Assembly (NCBI RefSeq): GCF_009930815.1 | Contig: NZ_CP022222.1 | Span: forward strand, 5,994,501 to 6,058,500 | Source of the DNA: Bradyrhizobium sp. CCBAU 051011 | GTDB lineage: Bacteria; Pseudomonadota; Alphaproteobacteria; Rhizobiales; Xanthobacteraceae | Direction of reading: 5' to 3' | Length of the DNA stretch: 64,000 bases | Shown: positions 7,708 to 16,220 of the stretch, piece by piece | Layout of the letters: the number at the start of each line of letters is the position of its first letter | Position numbering within the stretch: the stretch's first letter is position 1 | Notes under the pieces: generated by a model | What the model was told of the DNA's origin: nothing | Databases searched by the model: none | Seen by the model: the letters and a program-made list of their open reading frames with translations, nothing else | Position numbers and translations under genes: made by a program

Positions 7708-9732
7708 TTATTGGAAGGGTTTTCGGCCCGCCGCTTTGTGTTTCTCATAGCGGGCGTTCACCTCCTCGATGAGTCGTTCGAACCGCTCAATGCTCGGGGC
7801 AGTCAAAACCTTCGATGGGTCTTTCCCCATCTGAATCATGAATTCCCGCGCTGGCCGTGATTTGAAGAAATTAATTCCCACCGCCTGAAATGCTTCCTCG
7901 TACCGCTTCACGATGCGCGGAATCTTGGCGTTAAGGTTGAGGGTCTTTCCTTTTAGCTCTTGGGCAAATGTTCTCTTGACCAGTTCAGCATAGACGGTCG
8001 GGTCAATTACATCTTCAATATCGGCTTCAGCGGGAGGGGTAGCGAACGCGGCGGAGGTAAATAACAACGAGGTTTCGCGCAAGATCTTAGATTTTACGAG
8101 TTCATCCCGTTGATCATGCCCTGCCTTGTCATCATCTAAAAGAACAATCACGTCCAGCTCTTGCGATGCCAGAAGGGATGTCATGTAGCTCACCTTGCCA
8201 GCACCTCCGGCAGGCGTCAGTACCATCTTTTCAACCAAAGGAGCCTTTCCGGATTCGCGAAGGTAATCATTGACTGAAGAGAGAATCCAGAAGTCCGTGA
8301 CGCCTTCGACGACCAAATTAGCCGTACCGACGAATAGTGTCTGCGAGAGGTTGTAACCCAAGGCTGCCTGGAGAGGGAAAAGGGTGCGCGCGTCGCCGCT
8401 TGGGTCTTTAGTGACCTCGGTGCCTTTGTCCGAAATGTTGACAGTGCGGACAATTTCAATCGTGTCCGGCGGAATCATGAACGGCGAGTGCGTCGTATAG
8501 ACGATCTGATTCTTGTAGTCAGAACGGAAGTGGCTGAGCAAATCCTCCTGCGAGCGCGCGTGGAGGTAAAGACCGGGCTCATCGAGCAGTAGAACCGCGT
8601 TGCTGGCTGCGCCTCCCTGAGTATCGGCGGAGAAGGTGACGTAGAACGAAAAGAACCACCGGAATCCACGACTGCGCTCATCGAGATTTACCTCAACCGG
8701 ATAGTCGGCATTTTCATCGTAAACCAACGTATCGAGGTGTGGTCCGTCGGCATAAAAGCGGACGGTAAGTCTTCGATCCTTCCAGAGTCTTCGCATTTCT
8801 TGTGTGATGAGCGCGCTGGCCCTGCTCAGAAGTGTCTGACGCTTTTCGTGGTCACTCTGAAGAGAGTTGATCTCTTTGGGGTCAAATCCCGCCACCTTTG
8901 CGAGCCGTGCAAAATTCTTCTCCGCTTCGGTCTCCGGCTGGTTATCGTCGCGCCGCTTCACATACTCAGCAAGATTCTGGTGCCCCGATAGTTCGGGAAA
9001 ATCTGCTATGTAGATGAAGGTGGGGACCCAGCCAAGAACAAGCGCCTTTGCTTTCCCCTGTGCCTCTTCGAATGTGGAGAGCTTCGTTGCCAAATCTTCG
9101 AGTTCAGCGAGCAACGCATCAGGTGCTTCGTCAAGTGTAACCCCGCCAGCGCCAATCGCGCCGCGGAGGGTTTTGCACGTTTGCACCACCGCTTGGCCCC
9201 ACGCACGCGCATCGTCTTGCTTGTTGACGGCGTCGGTGACCGCCTCGATAGCGGCCTTGGCTGGCCCAAGATGGGGCTCTGGAATATCCGAGACAACCCC
9301 CTCGATGACAGGCATCACCCGGCGAACAAGGCTAGTTACTTTCTTCGGGTCAAGCACTGGCGGTTTGATGCCTACTAAATCCACGGAGCTTTGTTTCGCA
9401 TGATACTTGCGAATGATATGGACCTGTTTGACAGGCGCATGATCCGGAAGAACCTTTGAGAGTTCTTGTATCTGCGCAGCATCAAGTTGCCAGATTGTGC
9501 TGACGACGACGGTTTTTGGATGACACTCATTGAGATGTCGCCCGCGCGGAAAATTCTTGACCGGATCGAGGTCCTTTTGCCCGCCAATGGGATTGACGGT
9601 CTCAAGTGCGAGCAACAGGTTCGATTTGCCGCTCTCGTTGCGGCCAACGAGAGCTGTAAGCTCCTCGACTGGAATGTTTCCGCTTGATGCAACCGACCGA
9701 AAATTCTCAACGGAAAAATTGGTAAGTTTCAA
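7708..9732 (-). CDS. OLD-family ATPase with TOPRIM nuclease domain
   Basis: A 674-residue protein. N-terminal ABC-type ATPase: Walker A GRNESGKSN at 30-38, an ABC-signature-like ERSRGFRWFF at about 352, Walker B VLLLDEPGLYLH at 380-391 and the H-loop THSP at 414-417, with a helical insertion between. C-terminal TOPRIM: the metal-binding Glu in LVVEGVTDF (E476), then the acidic cluster VIVLLDDDKAGH (D533-D535) and an EDVIDP segment near 573. This is the architecture of OLD nucleases (P2 Old, GajA). Start is TTG at 9732 behind GGGGGAAGA. No intact UvrD helicase or reverse transcriptase adjoins it, so a class 1 stand-alone OLD is the best fit. Likely role is phage defence; inference. Confidence 0.88.
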   Translation of the reverse strand: MKLTNFSVENFRSVASSGNIPVEELTALVGRNESGKSNLLLALETVNPIGGQKDLDPVKNFPRGRHLNECHPKTVVVSTIWQLDAAQIQELSKVLPDHAPVKQVHIIRKYHAKQSSVDLVGIKPPVLDPKKVTSLVRRVMPVIEGVVSDIPEPHLGPAKAAIEAVTDAVNKQDDARAWGQAVVQTCKTLRGAIGAGGVTLDEAPDALLAELEDLATKLSTFEEAQGKAKALVLGWVPTFIYIADFPELSGHQNLAEYVKRRDDNQPETEAEKNFARLAKVAGFDPKEINSLQSDHEKRQTLLSRASALITQEMRRLWKDRRLTVRFYADGPHLDTLVYDENADYPVEVNLDERSRGFRWFFSFYVTFSADTQGGAASNAVLLLDEPGLYLHARSQEDLLSHFRSDYKNQIVYTTHSPFMIPPDTIEIVRTVNISDKGTEVTKDPSGDARTLFPLQAALGYNLSQTLFVGTANLVVEGVTDFWILSSVNDYLRESGKAPLVEKMVLTPAGGAGKVSYMTSLLASQELDVIVLLDDDKAGHDQRDELVKSKILRETSLLFTSAAFATPPAEADIEDVIDPTVYAELVKRTFAQELKGKTLNLNAKIPRIVKRYEEAFQAVGINFFKSRPAREFMIQMGKDPSKVLTAPSIERFERLIEEVNARYEKHKAAGRKPFQ

Positions 9733-9869
9733 AATCTTCCCCCATGGTGGTCCCAGTTCTTGCGAATCGGGAGCTTACACGATGACACAATGCAGGGTAG
9801 CAATACGAAAGTTGGGACGTTTGTCCCGGCTATTCACAGGGCTACTGTGATCACCTTGAGGGGTGCGAA

Positions 9870-10267
9870 ATGGGATTCTTGAGAAGGCTATTCGGCTTTG
9901 AGCAAAGGCTAGCAGCCTTGCGCCCAGGGCGCGGCTGGGTCGTGCCGGTGTTGGTGAATCGCACTATCAAAATGTGCTTCAGATGCTCTATCGAAAGAAC
10001 GGCGGTTCTGGTTACGACATCAAGGTGAGCGCCGCGTTGGTCCCCGAGAATGACAATGCTGCCGATCCTAACGCTGTGCGGGTCGAGATCAAATCTCGCG
10101 GCGTTGGCTATCTCCCGCGTGAGTTGGCTTTGGAGTACAGAGCGGCGCTGGGAGAAAGCAGCGGCCAATGCAGCGCCAAAATCGTTGGCGGCTTCGAACT
10201 GGATGATGGCTCATCGGCGCATTTTGGCGTGAAGCTGAATCTCGCGTGGCCCCCGCGAATGAAATGA
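9870..10267 (+). pseudogene. HIRAN-domain gene with a frameshift
   Basis: ATG at 9870 follows GAGGGG and gives MGFLRRLFGFEQRLAALRPG, RGWVVPV in one frame; the natural continuation GVGESHYQNVLQMLYRKNGG is in the next frame. That second frame has the HIRAN signature: ALVPENDNAADPNAVRVEI, then VGYLPRELALEYRAAL and AHFGVKLNLAWPP. One missing base near 9945 would rejoin them. HIRAN domains bind single-stranded DNA 3' ends and occur with helicases and nucleases. It diverges from the OLD gene across 137 bp. If the frame 2 part is still translated it would start at GTG 9974 and lack the first strand of the domain. Confidence 0.7.
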
Positions 10268-10271
10268 CGAG

Positions 10272-10745
10272 TTAGGCGTCCCGCGTGAAACCAGCGCATA
10301 GCCAGCCAATCGCCCAGAAGGCGAGATACGCAACGATGGCGATCAGGCCGGTGATGACAAGGCCCCAACCGAGGATCGAGGGAGCGTCGCCTGTCACGAA
10401 CGTCGGCGCTGGCTTGGCTGCAATGGCGATCACCTCGTTGAGCGGAGTGTACGAGTGATAGTAGCCAGAGCATCCCTCGACGCTGTAGTCGAGAGCGTTG
10501 CTGTATTCCTTCTTTTTGAACTGGTAACCCAGCCGCGCCAGACTCGCGATGCACTTGGCGCTTTGATAGGACGTTTCCGCTGAGTTGTGCCTGTCGTAGG
10601 CAATGACAACGGTGGTTGCCACACCGATCAGCGCCACCAGCACGGCAACAACTGCGCCGATGCGTGTGAAGCCGCGAATGAACCTCGCTCCAGCAGACAG
10701 CGGTGCAGTCGGGCGCGGCTGGCGATGTGGCTGCAAATCGGTCAT
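10272..10745 (-). CDS. inner-membrane hypothetical protein, 157 aa, two TM helices
   Basis: Two hydrophobic segments are clear: GAVVAVLVALIGVATTVVIA near residues 30-49 and a C-terminal one around GLVITGLIAIVAYLAFWAIG. The loop between them (about 75 residues) contains Cys-Ile-Ala and GCSGYYHSY and probably lies in the periplasm. The N-terminus is Pro/Arg-rich. No family is recognised. It ends four bases from the HIRAN relic on the other strand. Confidence 0.65.
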   Translation of the reverse strand: MTDLQPHRQPRPTAPLSAGARFIRGFTRIGAVVAVLVALIGVATTVVIAYDRHNSAETSYQSAKCIASLARLGYQFKKKEYSNALDYSVEGCSGYYHSYTPLNEVIAIAAKPAPTFVTGDAPSILGWGLVITGLIAIVAYLAFWAIGWLCAGFTRDA

Positions 10746-10939
10746 CCGTTGTCTTCAGTCCCTTTCGGCTTACATCCGAGGTTCGCACGGTCTGCGAAGC
10801 TCTCAAGAAAAATCGCTGCGAGCAATATCGCCGCCTGATTGTTAGCCTGTGGCCGTACCTGTAGGTGAACGCGCCTTTTATCGCCGCGCGGTCATCCGCA
10901 CAGATTCTAACAACGTGAATAACCGTCGACGGATGATCC

Positions 10940-11035
10940 TCACTTCGGCTTCAGGTCCTCCCTTGATTCCTTGAAAACGGATACCGTACTTTGTCCTCCG
11001 CTGATTTTTGCACGGTACTCGATTTCGGCCGGCAC
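10940..11035 (-). other. 31-codon open fragment joined to the UvrD relic
   Basis: From GTG 11035 the minus strand reads VPAEIEYRAKISGGQSTVSV, FKESREDLKPK and stops. It overlaps the end of UvrD homology by five bases in a different frame and looks like the C-terminus of another gene. Family not recognised; it marks the recombination point that truncated the helicase gene. Confidence 0.3.
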
Positions 11036-11213
11036 CCTGAACGATCAGATGGGCGACCCGATGGGCGAGGGTGTTGGTCTTGCCGGACCCGGCGCCGGCG
11101 ATGACCAACAGGGGCGGGGCCGCCATTCCCCCGGCCGCTCCGTGCTCGACGGCTCGCCGCTGCTCGGGGTTGAGGGTTTCGAGGTAGGTTGCCGTCTGCA
11201 CCTTGGGCGCCAT
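11031..11213 (-). pseudogene. UvrD/Rep-family helicase, N-terminal fragment
   Basis: From an ATG at 11213 the minus strand encodes the Q-motif and Walker A part of a superfamily 1A helicase: YLETLNPEQRRAV, then PLLVIAGAGSGKTNTLAHRV and AHLIVQGA. Homology stops abruptly at 11031; full-length relatives continue for another 600 or so residues. The remaining frame (to 10878) is unrelated. It lies 520 bp from the tRNA-Leu gene, consistent with a truncation by integration or deletion. Confidence 0.75.
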
Positions 11214-11735
11214 CAATTGTCGGAATAGCCGACAGTCGATGATTCCTGCGGTGATCGCAACCTTTAGACCTCCGCTCGGAGGTGGCATGGCTCTGGGTAG
11301 ATTCGCTATGATGTGCTGCTCTTGGTTCGCAACATGAGCAGTGGGGAGGCGCCGGCGCTCGGTGACATCTTCGAGGCCTTTGGGTTCTACGTAGTATCTC
11401 CCGCCGTCGGCGATGGGGCAGCGATATAGGGCACGCTCACCTCGACGCGCGTGCGTAGCGGGTGTGCATCGGCACCTGAACGAACATGCTTCGCATGGGC
11501 GCGCGGGCTGGTTCGGTTTGCGCAATCAACTGGGTTCAGACGCCCGCCTTTTCGCAGCGCGAGCCACCGGTGCGTTATTTCGCGTGGCGCGGTGCCGGAC
11601 AGCGGCGGCAAAACGAGGCGCTAACAGCGACCTCTCGATGGGCATACCCTGGGACATACCCTCGATCGATTTTTGTGGAAATGTTCGGGCATTAAAAACG
11701 TGGGCAAAATCGGTAATTTGGCTGATGTTTCAACG
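11214..11735. other. tRNA-proximal stretch without a recognisable gene
   Basis: No coding region can be supported. A GGGTATGTCCC / GGGTATGCCC near-repeat on the minus strand (about 11640-11665) lies 70 bp from the tRNA 3' end, in the place where integrase genes or att-flanking arms are often found. No integrase motif was found. Confidence 0.35.
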
Positions 11736-11822
11736 TGGTGCGGGCGGTGGGACTCGAACCCACACGACGTTGCCATCGAGGGATTTTAAGTCCCTTGCGT
11801 CTACCAGTTCCGCCACGTCCGC
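11736..11822 (-). tRNA. tRNA-Leu (UAA), CCA encoded
   Basis: The minus strand folds as a leucine tRNA: 5' acceptor GCGGACG against CGCCCGC (one A-C mismatch at pair 5), D-arm GGAACTGGTAGACGC, anticodon stem-loop GGGACTTAAAATCCC with anticodon TAA, a long variable arm (GATGGCAACGTC), T-arm GTGGGTTCGAGTCCCAC, discriminator A and a genomic CCA. The 3' end faces the accessory tract at lower coordinates. Confidence 0.97.
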
Positions 11823-12010
11823 TTAGTCTCAGGAGATCAGATACTTAGCGCGTTTTCCGGAGAAGTGAAATTGGGATAATCTCCGGCCCAAACGCTCCCC
11901 ACCTTTAAGTGAGCGCACGCCCCAAAGCAAAGCCTCAATGCGGACACTTGGGGTGTTTACCTGCGGCGAGCTTTAGGCAATCTCAACATAATCCACCTAA
12001 CGAAGGTCTG

Positions 12011-12454
12011 ATGCCCAACTCGTTGTCCCATCGCCGGTTATTCTCGCGCAGTCTTGCCGCGCTGGCGCTGGTTGCGCTTGCGGCCGGCCTGTCCGGCTGC
12101 GCCAGCATGAGCGATACCATTTCGCCGGCCTTCGCCGATCCCGCCAAATACGACCTCTACGATTGCAAGCAGCTCGAGCCGGAGCGCAAGAGCCTCGCTG
12201 CGCGCACCGCCGAGTTGCAGGGGCTGATGAAGAAGGCCGAAACCGGCGTCGCTGGTCCGGTGGTGGCGGAGATGGCCTACCGCAACGACTACATCGCGCT
12301 GCGCGGACAGTCGAAGCTGGCCGACGAGGCCTGGCAGAAGAACCGCTGCCATGAAGCGCAACCGGAAGCCAGGCCGGCGCCGACCCCGCCATCAATCGCG
12401 CCGGCTCCCGCAGCCAAGAAGGGCCGCACGAAGGCTGCGGGTAGCGCAAATTAG
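12011..12454 (+). CDS. lipoprotein, 147 aa
   Basis: ATG at 12011 (GAAGG seven bases upstream) gives an N-terminus SHRRLFSRSLAALALVALAA followed by the lipobox LSGC, so the mature protein starts CASMSDTI and is lipid-anchored. The middle is helical with conserved-looking CKQLEPERKSLAARTAELQG and LMKKAE, then AMAYRNDYIALRG-like text, reminiscent of a twisting-arm outer-membrane lipoprotein family in Bradyrhizobium. The tail is Pro/Ala/Lys-rich. Function unknown. First gene beyond the tRNA. Confidence 0.75.
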   Translation: MPNSLSHRRLFSRSLAALALVALAAGLSGCASMSDTISPAFADPAKYDLYDCKQLEPERKSLAARTAELQGLMKKAETGVAGPVVAEMAYRNDYIALRGQSKLADEAWQKNRCHEAQPEARPAPTPPSIAPAPAAKKGRTKAAGSAN

Positions 12455-12546
12455 GGCGTAGCCTGGATGATCCAACTGGTCGTGGGAATGCTCGCCCGAT
12501 GACGGCCTCCACGATATCAGGGACCACCGCCGTTCTGCCGAAACGC

Positions 12547-13749
12547 TTACACCCGCCAGTCGTAGATCCAGTTCTGTCGCGCCACCATGCGCTCCGGGCC
12601 CATCGCCTTGATGGCGAGATCGCGCGCTAGCGCCAGCGGTCCGGAGAGATGATAGATCCGCCCCTGTTGCCGCGCGGCGCGCTGTACCCGCAGTACGCGG
12701 CCGCGCCGCAGCCGGCCATAGCGCTTGAGTGCCGCCGGGATGCCCGCGATATTGTCGCCGGGGCTTTCGCTTAAGGATTTGGCGAGCACGGCGGCGTCCT
12801 CAATCGCCATTCCCGCGCCCTGAGCGGCAAACGGCAGCATCGCATGCGCGGCATCGCCGAGCAGCGCGATCGCGCCATCGGTCCATTCGCCGATGTCGGG
12901 CAGGGTGAACAGTGCCCATCGCCGCCAGCCGTCGACCGCGCCGATCAGCATGCGCGCGGTCGAAGGCCAACGCTGCGAGGCGAACGCGCTCTTCAGTTCG
13001 TTGGCATCGCCCGGTGCGCTCCAGCCCGGCCTGTTCCAGGTTCCCGGCACGATCGCGACCACGTTGATCTGCCGCGCCCCCGAGATCGGGTAGGCGACCA
13101 GATGTGCATCCGGTCCCATCCAGAGCTGTACGCGGGCCGAGGTATATTCGCGCGGCAGCGTCGTCGCATCGAGCGTGCCGCGCCAGGCGATCAGGCCGGA
13201 AAATTGCGGTTGCACCTCCGGGAACAGATGGTTCCGCACTGCCGACCAGATGCCGTCGGCGCCGATCAGCGCCGCTGCCAGTTCCTGTTGCCGCGCGTTG
13301 CCGCGGCGCTGCACCACGGTCAGCCCTTTGGCGTGCGACGTCACGTCTTCGAACTGGCAGCCGAGCCTGAGGTCGATGTCCGGATGGTCGTTGACCGCTC
13401 CCAGCAGGGCGGCTTGCAGGTCGGCGCGGTGCATCACCCAATAGGGTGCGCCGGCGCGAAGGCCGGCGGCCTCGCCAAGCGGCAGGCGGGCGATCTCGCA
13501 GCCTGCGCGGGCGCTCATGATATTGACGGCCTCGGGCGTCACGGCGCGGGCTGCGAGCCGCGCGCGCAGGCCGAGGTCGACCAGGATCCGGCTGGCGTTG
13601 GGCGAAAGCTGCAGCCCGGCGCCGGCTTCTTCCAGCCGTTCGGCCTTCTCCAGGACAATAACGCGAAAGCCCTTGGCTGCGAGCGAAAGTGCTGCCGTCA
13701 ATCCCCCGATCCCGGCACCAGCAACGATGATGGTGCGCGCGGCAGCCAC
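12547..13749 (-). CDS. FAD-dependent monooxygenase (class A, salicylate-hydroxylase-like)
   Basis: 400 residues with the FAD Rossmann motif GAGIGGLTAALSLAAKGFRV at the N-terminus, the LQLSPNASRIL segment of salicylate and 6-hydroxynicotinate monooxygenases, a GADGIWSAVRNHL (DG) motif and the late GD motif LLGDAAHAMLPFAAQGAGMA. Uses NAD(P)H and O2 to hydroxylate an aromatic substrate; which one cannot be told. It starts seven bases after the zf-CHCC gene, so the two form an operon. Family sure, substrate not. Confidence 0.9.
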   Translation of the reverse strand: MAAARTIIVAGAGIGGLTAALSLAAKGFRVIVLEKAERLEEAGAGLQLSPNASRILVDLGLRARLAARAVTPEAVNIMSARAGCEIARLPLGEAAGLRAGAPYWVMHRADLQAALLGAVNDHPDIDLRLGCQFEDVTSHAKGLTVVQRRGNARQQELAAALIGADGIWSAVRNHLFPEVQPQFSGLIAWRGTLDATTLPREYTSARVQLWMGPDAHLVAYPISGARQINVVAIVPGTWNRPGWSAPGDANELKSAFASQRWPSTARMLIGAVDGWRRWALFTLPDIGEWTDGAIALLGDAAHAMLPFAAQGAGMAIEDAAVLAKSLSESPGDNIAGIPAALKRYGRLRRGRVLRVQRAARQQGRIYHLSGPLALARDLAIKAMGPERMVARQNWIYDWRV

Positions 13750-13756
13750 TGAAGGG

Positions 13757-14002
13757 TCAGGCGACCTTGTCCCTCAGGACGCATTCCGGCGGCCGGGCTT
13801 CGCCGGCGGCGAGGTCGGCGGCAAAGCGGTACAGCGTCGAGCAATAGGGGCAGATGATCTCATTGTCGTTGCCGAGGTCGAGAAAGACGTGCGGATGGTC
13901 GAACGGCGGGTTGGCGCCCACGCACATGAATTCCTGCGACCCGATCTCGATTACCGAGACCCCGGCGTCGTTATGGAAATGCGGGACGACATGGTCGGAC
14001 AT
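13757..14002 (-). CDS. zinc-finger domain protein (zf-CHCC, NDUFS6-like)
   Basis: An 81-residue protein with the CHCC zinc pattern: FMCVG, then HPHVFLD, and IICPYCSTLYRF. The same domain in mitochondrial NDUFS6 is part of complex I assembly; alphaproteobacteria carry this short stand-alone form. It is the upstream gene of a two-gene operon with the monooxygenase, which is a frequent pairing in this group. Confidence 0.85.
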   Translation of the reverse strand: MSDHVVPHFHNDAGVSVIEIGSQEFMCVGANPPFDHPHVFLDLGNDNEIICPYCSTLYRFAADLAAGEARPPECVLRDKVA

Positions 14003-14252
14003 CGGGTTTCACCTTGGATAGCAACGACGGGCGCACGCAATCAACGCGAAGCGGCAGGTTCGAAATGCCGCGCACCATAGTGGGGGGTGCCGATGATTCC
14101 TAGAGCCGATTCGGGGTGTCCCCGCCGCACATTTGCTCATGCAAATTCGACACAATCTTGTCGTCGGAGAAAAGCCCTTCTTTCGTCGGGGCAGTTGTGT
14201 CTTAAAAACGGGATACCATCTAGAGAAAGACGAAAACATTAGGCTTTTTTGG

Positions 14253-15413
14253 ATGAGGCGATTGCGACTCGGTTCGGCTCTGGCAGGGGCGTTGGGATGC
14301 CTTGCGCTCAGCGCGGTAGTATGCGCCGCGGTGTGGCCGCACGCCCGCGAGGCCGGCGCCATTCTGGCCGCACAGGACGATCCCGCGGCGCTGTCCGACA
14401 TCCACATCAATTCCGCCCTGCGGAGCAATCAGGCGCTCATCACCGAGAACATCGACGCCGCACTCGCAGAGGGCGATTCCGATCTCGCCAATAGCTTTGT
14501 CGAACTCGCCCGCGACAAAGGCATTGTCGTCAGCGACGAATTGTCGAAGCGCGTCAGCGATGCCGTTACCGACGCGGGTTCGGCCTCGCATTTTGCCAAA
14601 CGTTTTGCCACCGGTCTCGTGACCGGCAACGCCGACGATGTCGCGAGCCTGTCGGGCACGGTCGCCGGCGATCTCTTCGTGTTCGGCGACATCAGGGACG
14701 TCGTGCGCGAAGGCAAGCACCTGGCGACCGGCGAGGAGGTAGACCGGCTGATATTGGGCTTGGCGACGGTTGGGCTTGCGGTGACCGCCGCGACCTACGT
14801 GTCAGTCGGCGGGCTCGGACCGGTGCGCGCCGGGCTTTCCATGGTCAAGGACGCCCGCAAGGTCGGGCGGCTGGGCGAGGGGCTGACCAAATGGGCCGGC
14901 CGTTCCGCGCGCGAGGTCGTCGATGCGCCCGCGCTGCAACAGGCGGTCGCAAAGGGCTCGGTGCTGCGGCCCGGCCAGACCATCAGCGCGATCAAGGCGG
15001 CGTTCCGCGCCGAGAAGGCCGGCGCGCTGGTGCGGCTGGCAAAGGACGTTGGACGCGTCGGCGAGAAGGCCGGCACGCGCGGGGCGCTCGACACGCTGCG
15101 CATCGCGCAAGGGCCGAAGGATGTCGCCCGCGCCGCGCGGCTTGCCGAGTCCAAGGGCAGCCAGACCCGCGCTATACTGAAGGTGCTCGGCCGCGGTGCG
15201 CTGCTGCTGGCAACCGGTGCCTTCAATCTGACGATGTGGGTGTTCGGCGCGCTGTTGGCGCTGTTCGGTTTCCTGTCGTCGATCAAGGCGACTACCGAGC
15301 GGGCAACCGAAGCGTGGCTGCGCCGCAAGAAAGCGCGGCGCTTGAGACAGCAAGCGGCGGCAACATGCGTGCCGTCCGCTCCGGCGCTGGCGGGCGCCGT
15401 CGCACACGGCTAG
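14253..15413 (+). CDS. membrane-associated hypothetical protein, 386 aa
   Basis: The ATG at 14253 (MRRLRLGSALAGALG) is preferred because it begins a positively charged N-terminus followed by an uncleaved TM helix (CLALSAVVCAAVW); upstream frame to 14133 lacks support. A long Ala-rich helical region follows, then a hydrophobic pair around LILGLATVGLAVTAATYVSV and near the C-terminus LLLATGAFNLTMWVFGALLA with a basic tail. DVASLSGTVAGDLFVFGDIR sits in between. No family with known function is recognised. Confidence 0.7.
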   Translation: MRRLRLGSALAGALGCLALSAVVCAAVWPHAREAGAILAAQDDPAALSDIHINSALRSNQALITENIDAALAEGDSDLANSFVELARDKGIVVSDELSKRVSDAVTDAGSASHFAKRFATGLVTGNADDVASLSGTVAGDLFVFGDIRDVVREGKHLATGEEVDRLILGLATVGLAVTAATYVSVGGLGPVRAGLSMVKDARKVGRLGEGLTKWAGRSAREVVDAPALQQAVAKGSVLRPGQTISAIKAAFRAEKAGALVRLAKDVGRVGEKAGTRGALDTLRIAQGPKDVARAARLAESKGSQTRAILKVLGRGALLLATGAFNLTMWVFGALLALFGFLSSIKATTERATEAWLRRKKARRLRQQAAATCVPSAPALAGAVAHG

Positions 15414-15455
15414 ACTTGCAGTCATTGCAAGGTCGCGAATTCCAATCCCCGAAAA

Positions 15456-16220
15456 ATGGAACTGATGATGCCGAGTTTTCATAACGGCGCTGTCGAAATT
15501 GCCTATCTCGACGAAGGCGAGGGCGATCCGATCGTCCTCGTGCACGGCTTTGCCTCCAGCAAGAACGTGAACTGGGTCTATCCGACCTGGGTTTCCGATC
15601 TGAGGAAAGACGGCCGTCGCGTGATCGCGCTCGACAACCGCGGCCACGGCGATTCCGAAAAGCTCTACGATTCCGCACAATACGAGATCGCCATCATGGC
15701 TGATGACGTCATCGCGCTGCTGGATCATTTGGGAATCGAGCGCGCCGACATCATGGGCTATTCGCTGGGATCGCGCATGACGGCGATCCTGGCGCGCGAG
15801 CAGCCGCAGCGGCTCCGATCGGCAATTCTCGGCGGCATCGGAATCGGACTGATCGAGGGCGGTGGCCCCGGCGAGAACGTGGCGATCGCGCTGGAGGCGC
15901 CGTCGCTGGAGGACGTGACCGATCCGGTCGGGCGGACGTTTCGCGCTTTCGCCGACCAGACCCGTTCCGATCGCCGTGCGCTGGCCGCTTGCCTGCGAGG
16001 TTCGCGGCGCTTGATGACATCGGAGGAAGCCGCCGGGATCGGCGTGCCGGTCCTGATCGCGGTCGGCACCAGAGACGAAATCGCCGGCTCAGCCGCGGCG
16101 CTCGGGAAAATCATTCCGGGTGCCGAGGTGCTCGACATTCCGAACCGCGATCACATGCGCGCGGTCGGCGACAAGGTCTACAAGATCGGCGTCACCGACT
16201 TCCTGTCGCGGCGACAATGA
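15456..16220 (+). CDS. alpha/beta hydrolase, 254 aa
   Basis: A compact alpha/beta-fold hydrolase: IVLVHGFASSKNVNW (oxyanion HGF), ALDNRGHGDSEK, the nucleophile elbow MGYSLGSRM with Ser at about 103, and a C-terminal Asp/His pair (VGTRDE, NRDHMRAV). Starts at ATG 15456, 15465 or 15468 are all possible; MPSFHNG (15468) is the usual family beginning. Probable esterase or C-C hydrolase; substrate unknown. Its last 132 bases overlap the convergent gene 16089-17603. Confidence 0.88.
   Translation: MELMMPSFHNGAVEIAYLDEGEGDPIVLVHGFASSKNVNWVYPTWVSDLRKDGRRVIALDNRGHGDSEKLYDSAQYEIAIMADDVIALLDHLGIERADIMGYSLGSRMTAILAREQPQRLRSAILGGIGIGLIEGGGPGENVAIALEAPSLEDVTDPVGRTFRAFADQTRSDRRALAACLRGSRRLMTSEEAAGIGVPVLIAVGTRDEIAGSAAALGKIIPGAEVLDIPNRDHMRAVGDKVYKIGVTDFLSRRQ

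Noticed and set aside
7708..11213. Gabija system (GajA plus GajB)
   Set aside because: The UvrD piece is a 61-residue fragment, lies upstream rather than directly downstream, and two unrelated genes intervene.
12844..13752. Long plus-strand frame opposite the monooxygenase
   Set aside because: Composition is Arg/Ala/Gly-rich noise, while the minus strand has clear FAD motifs.
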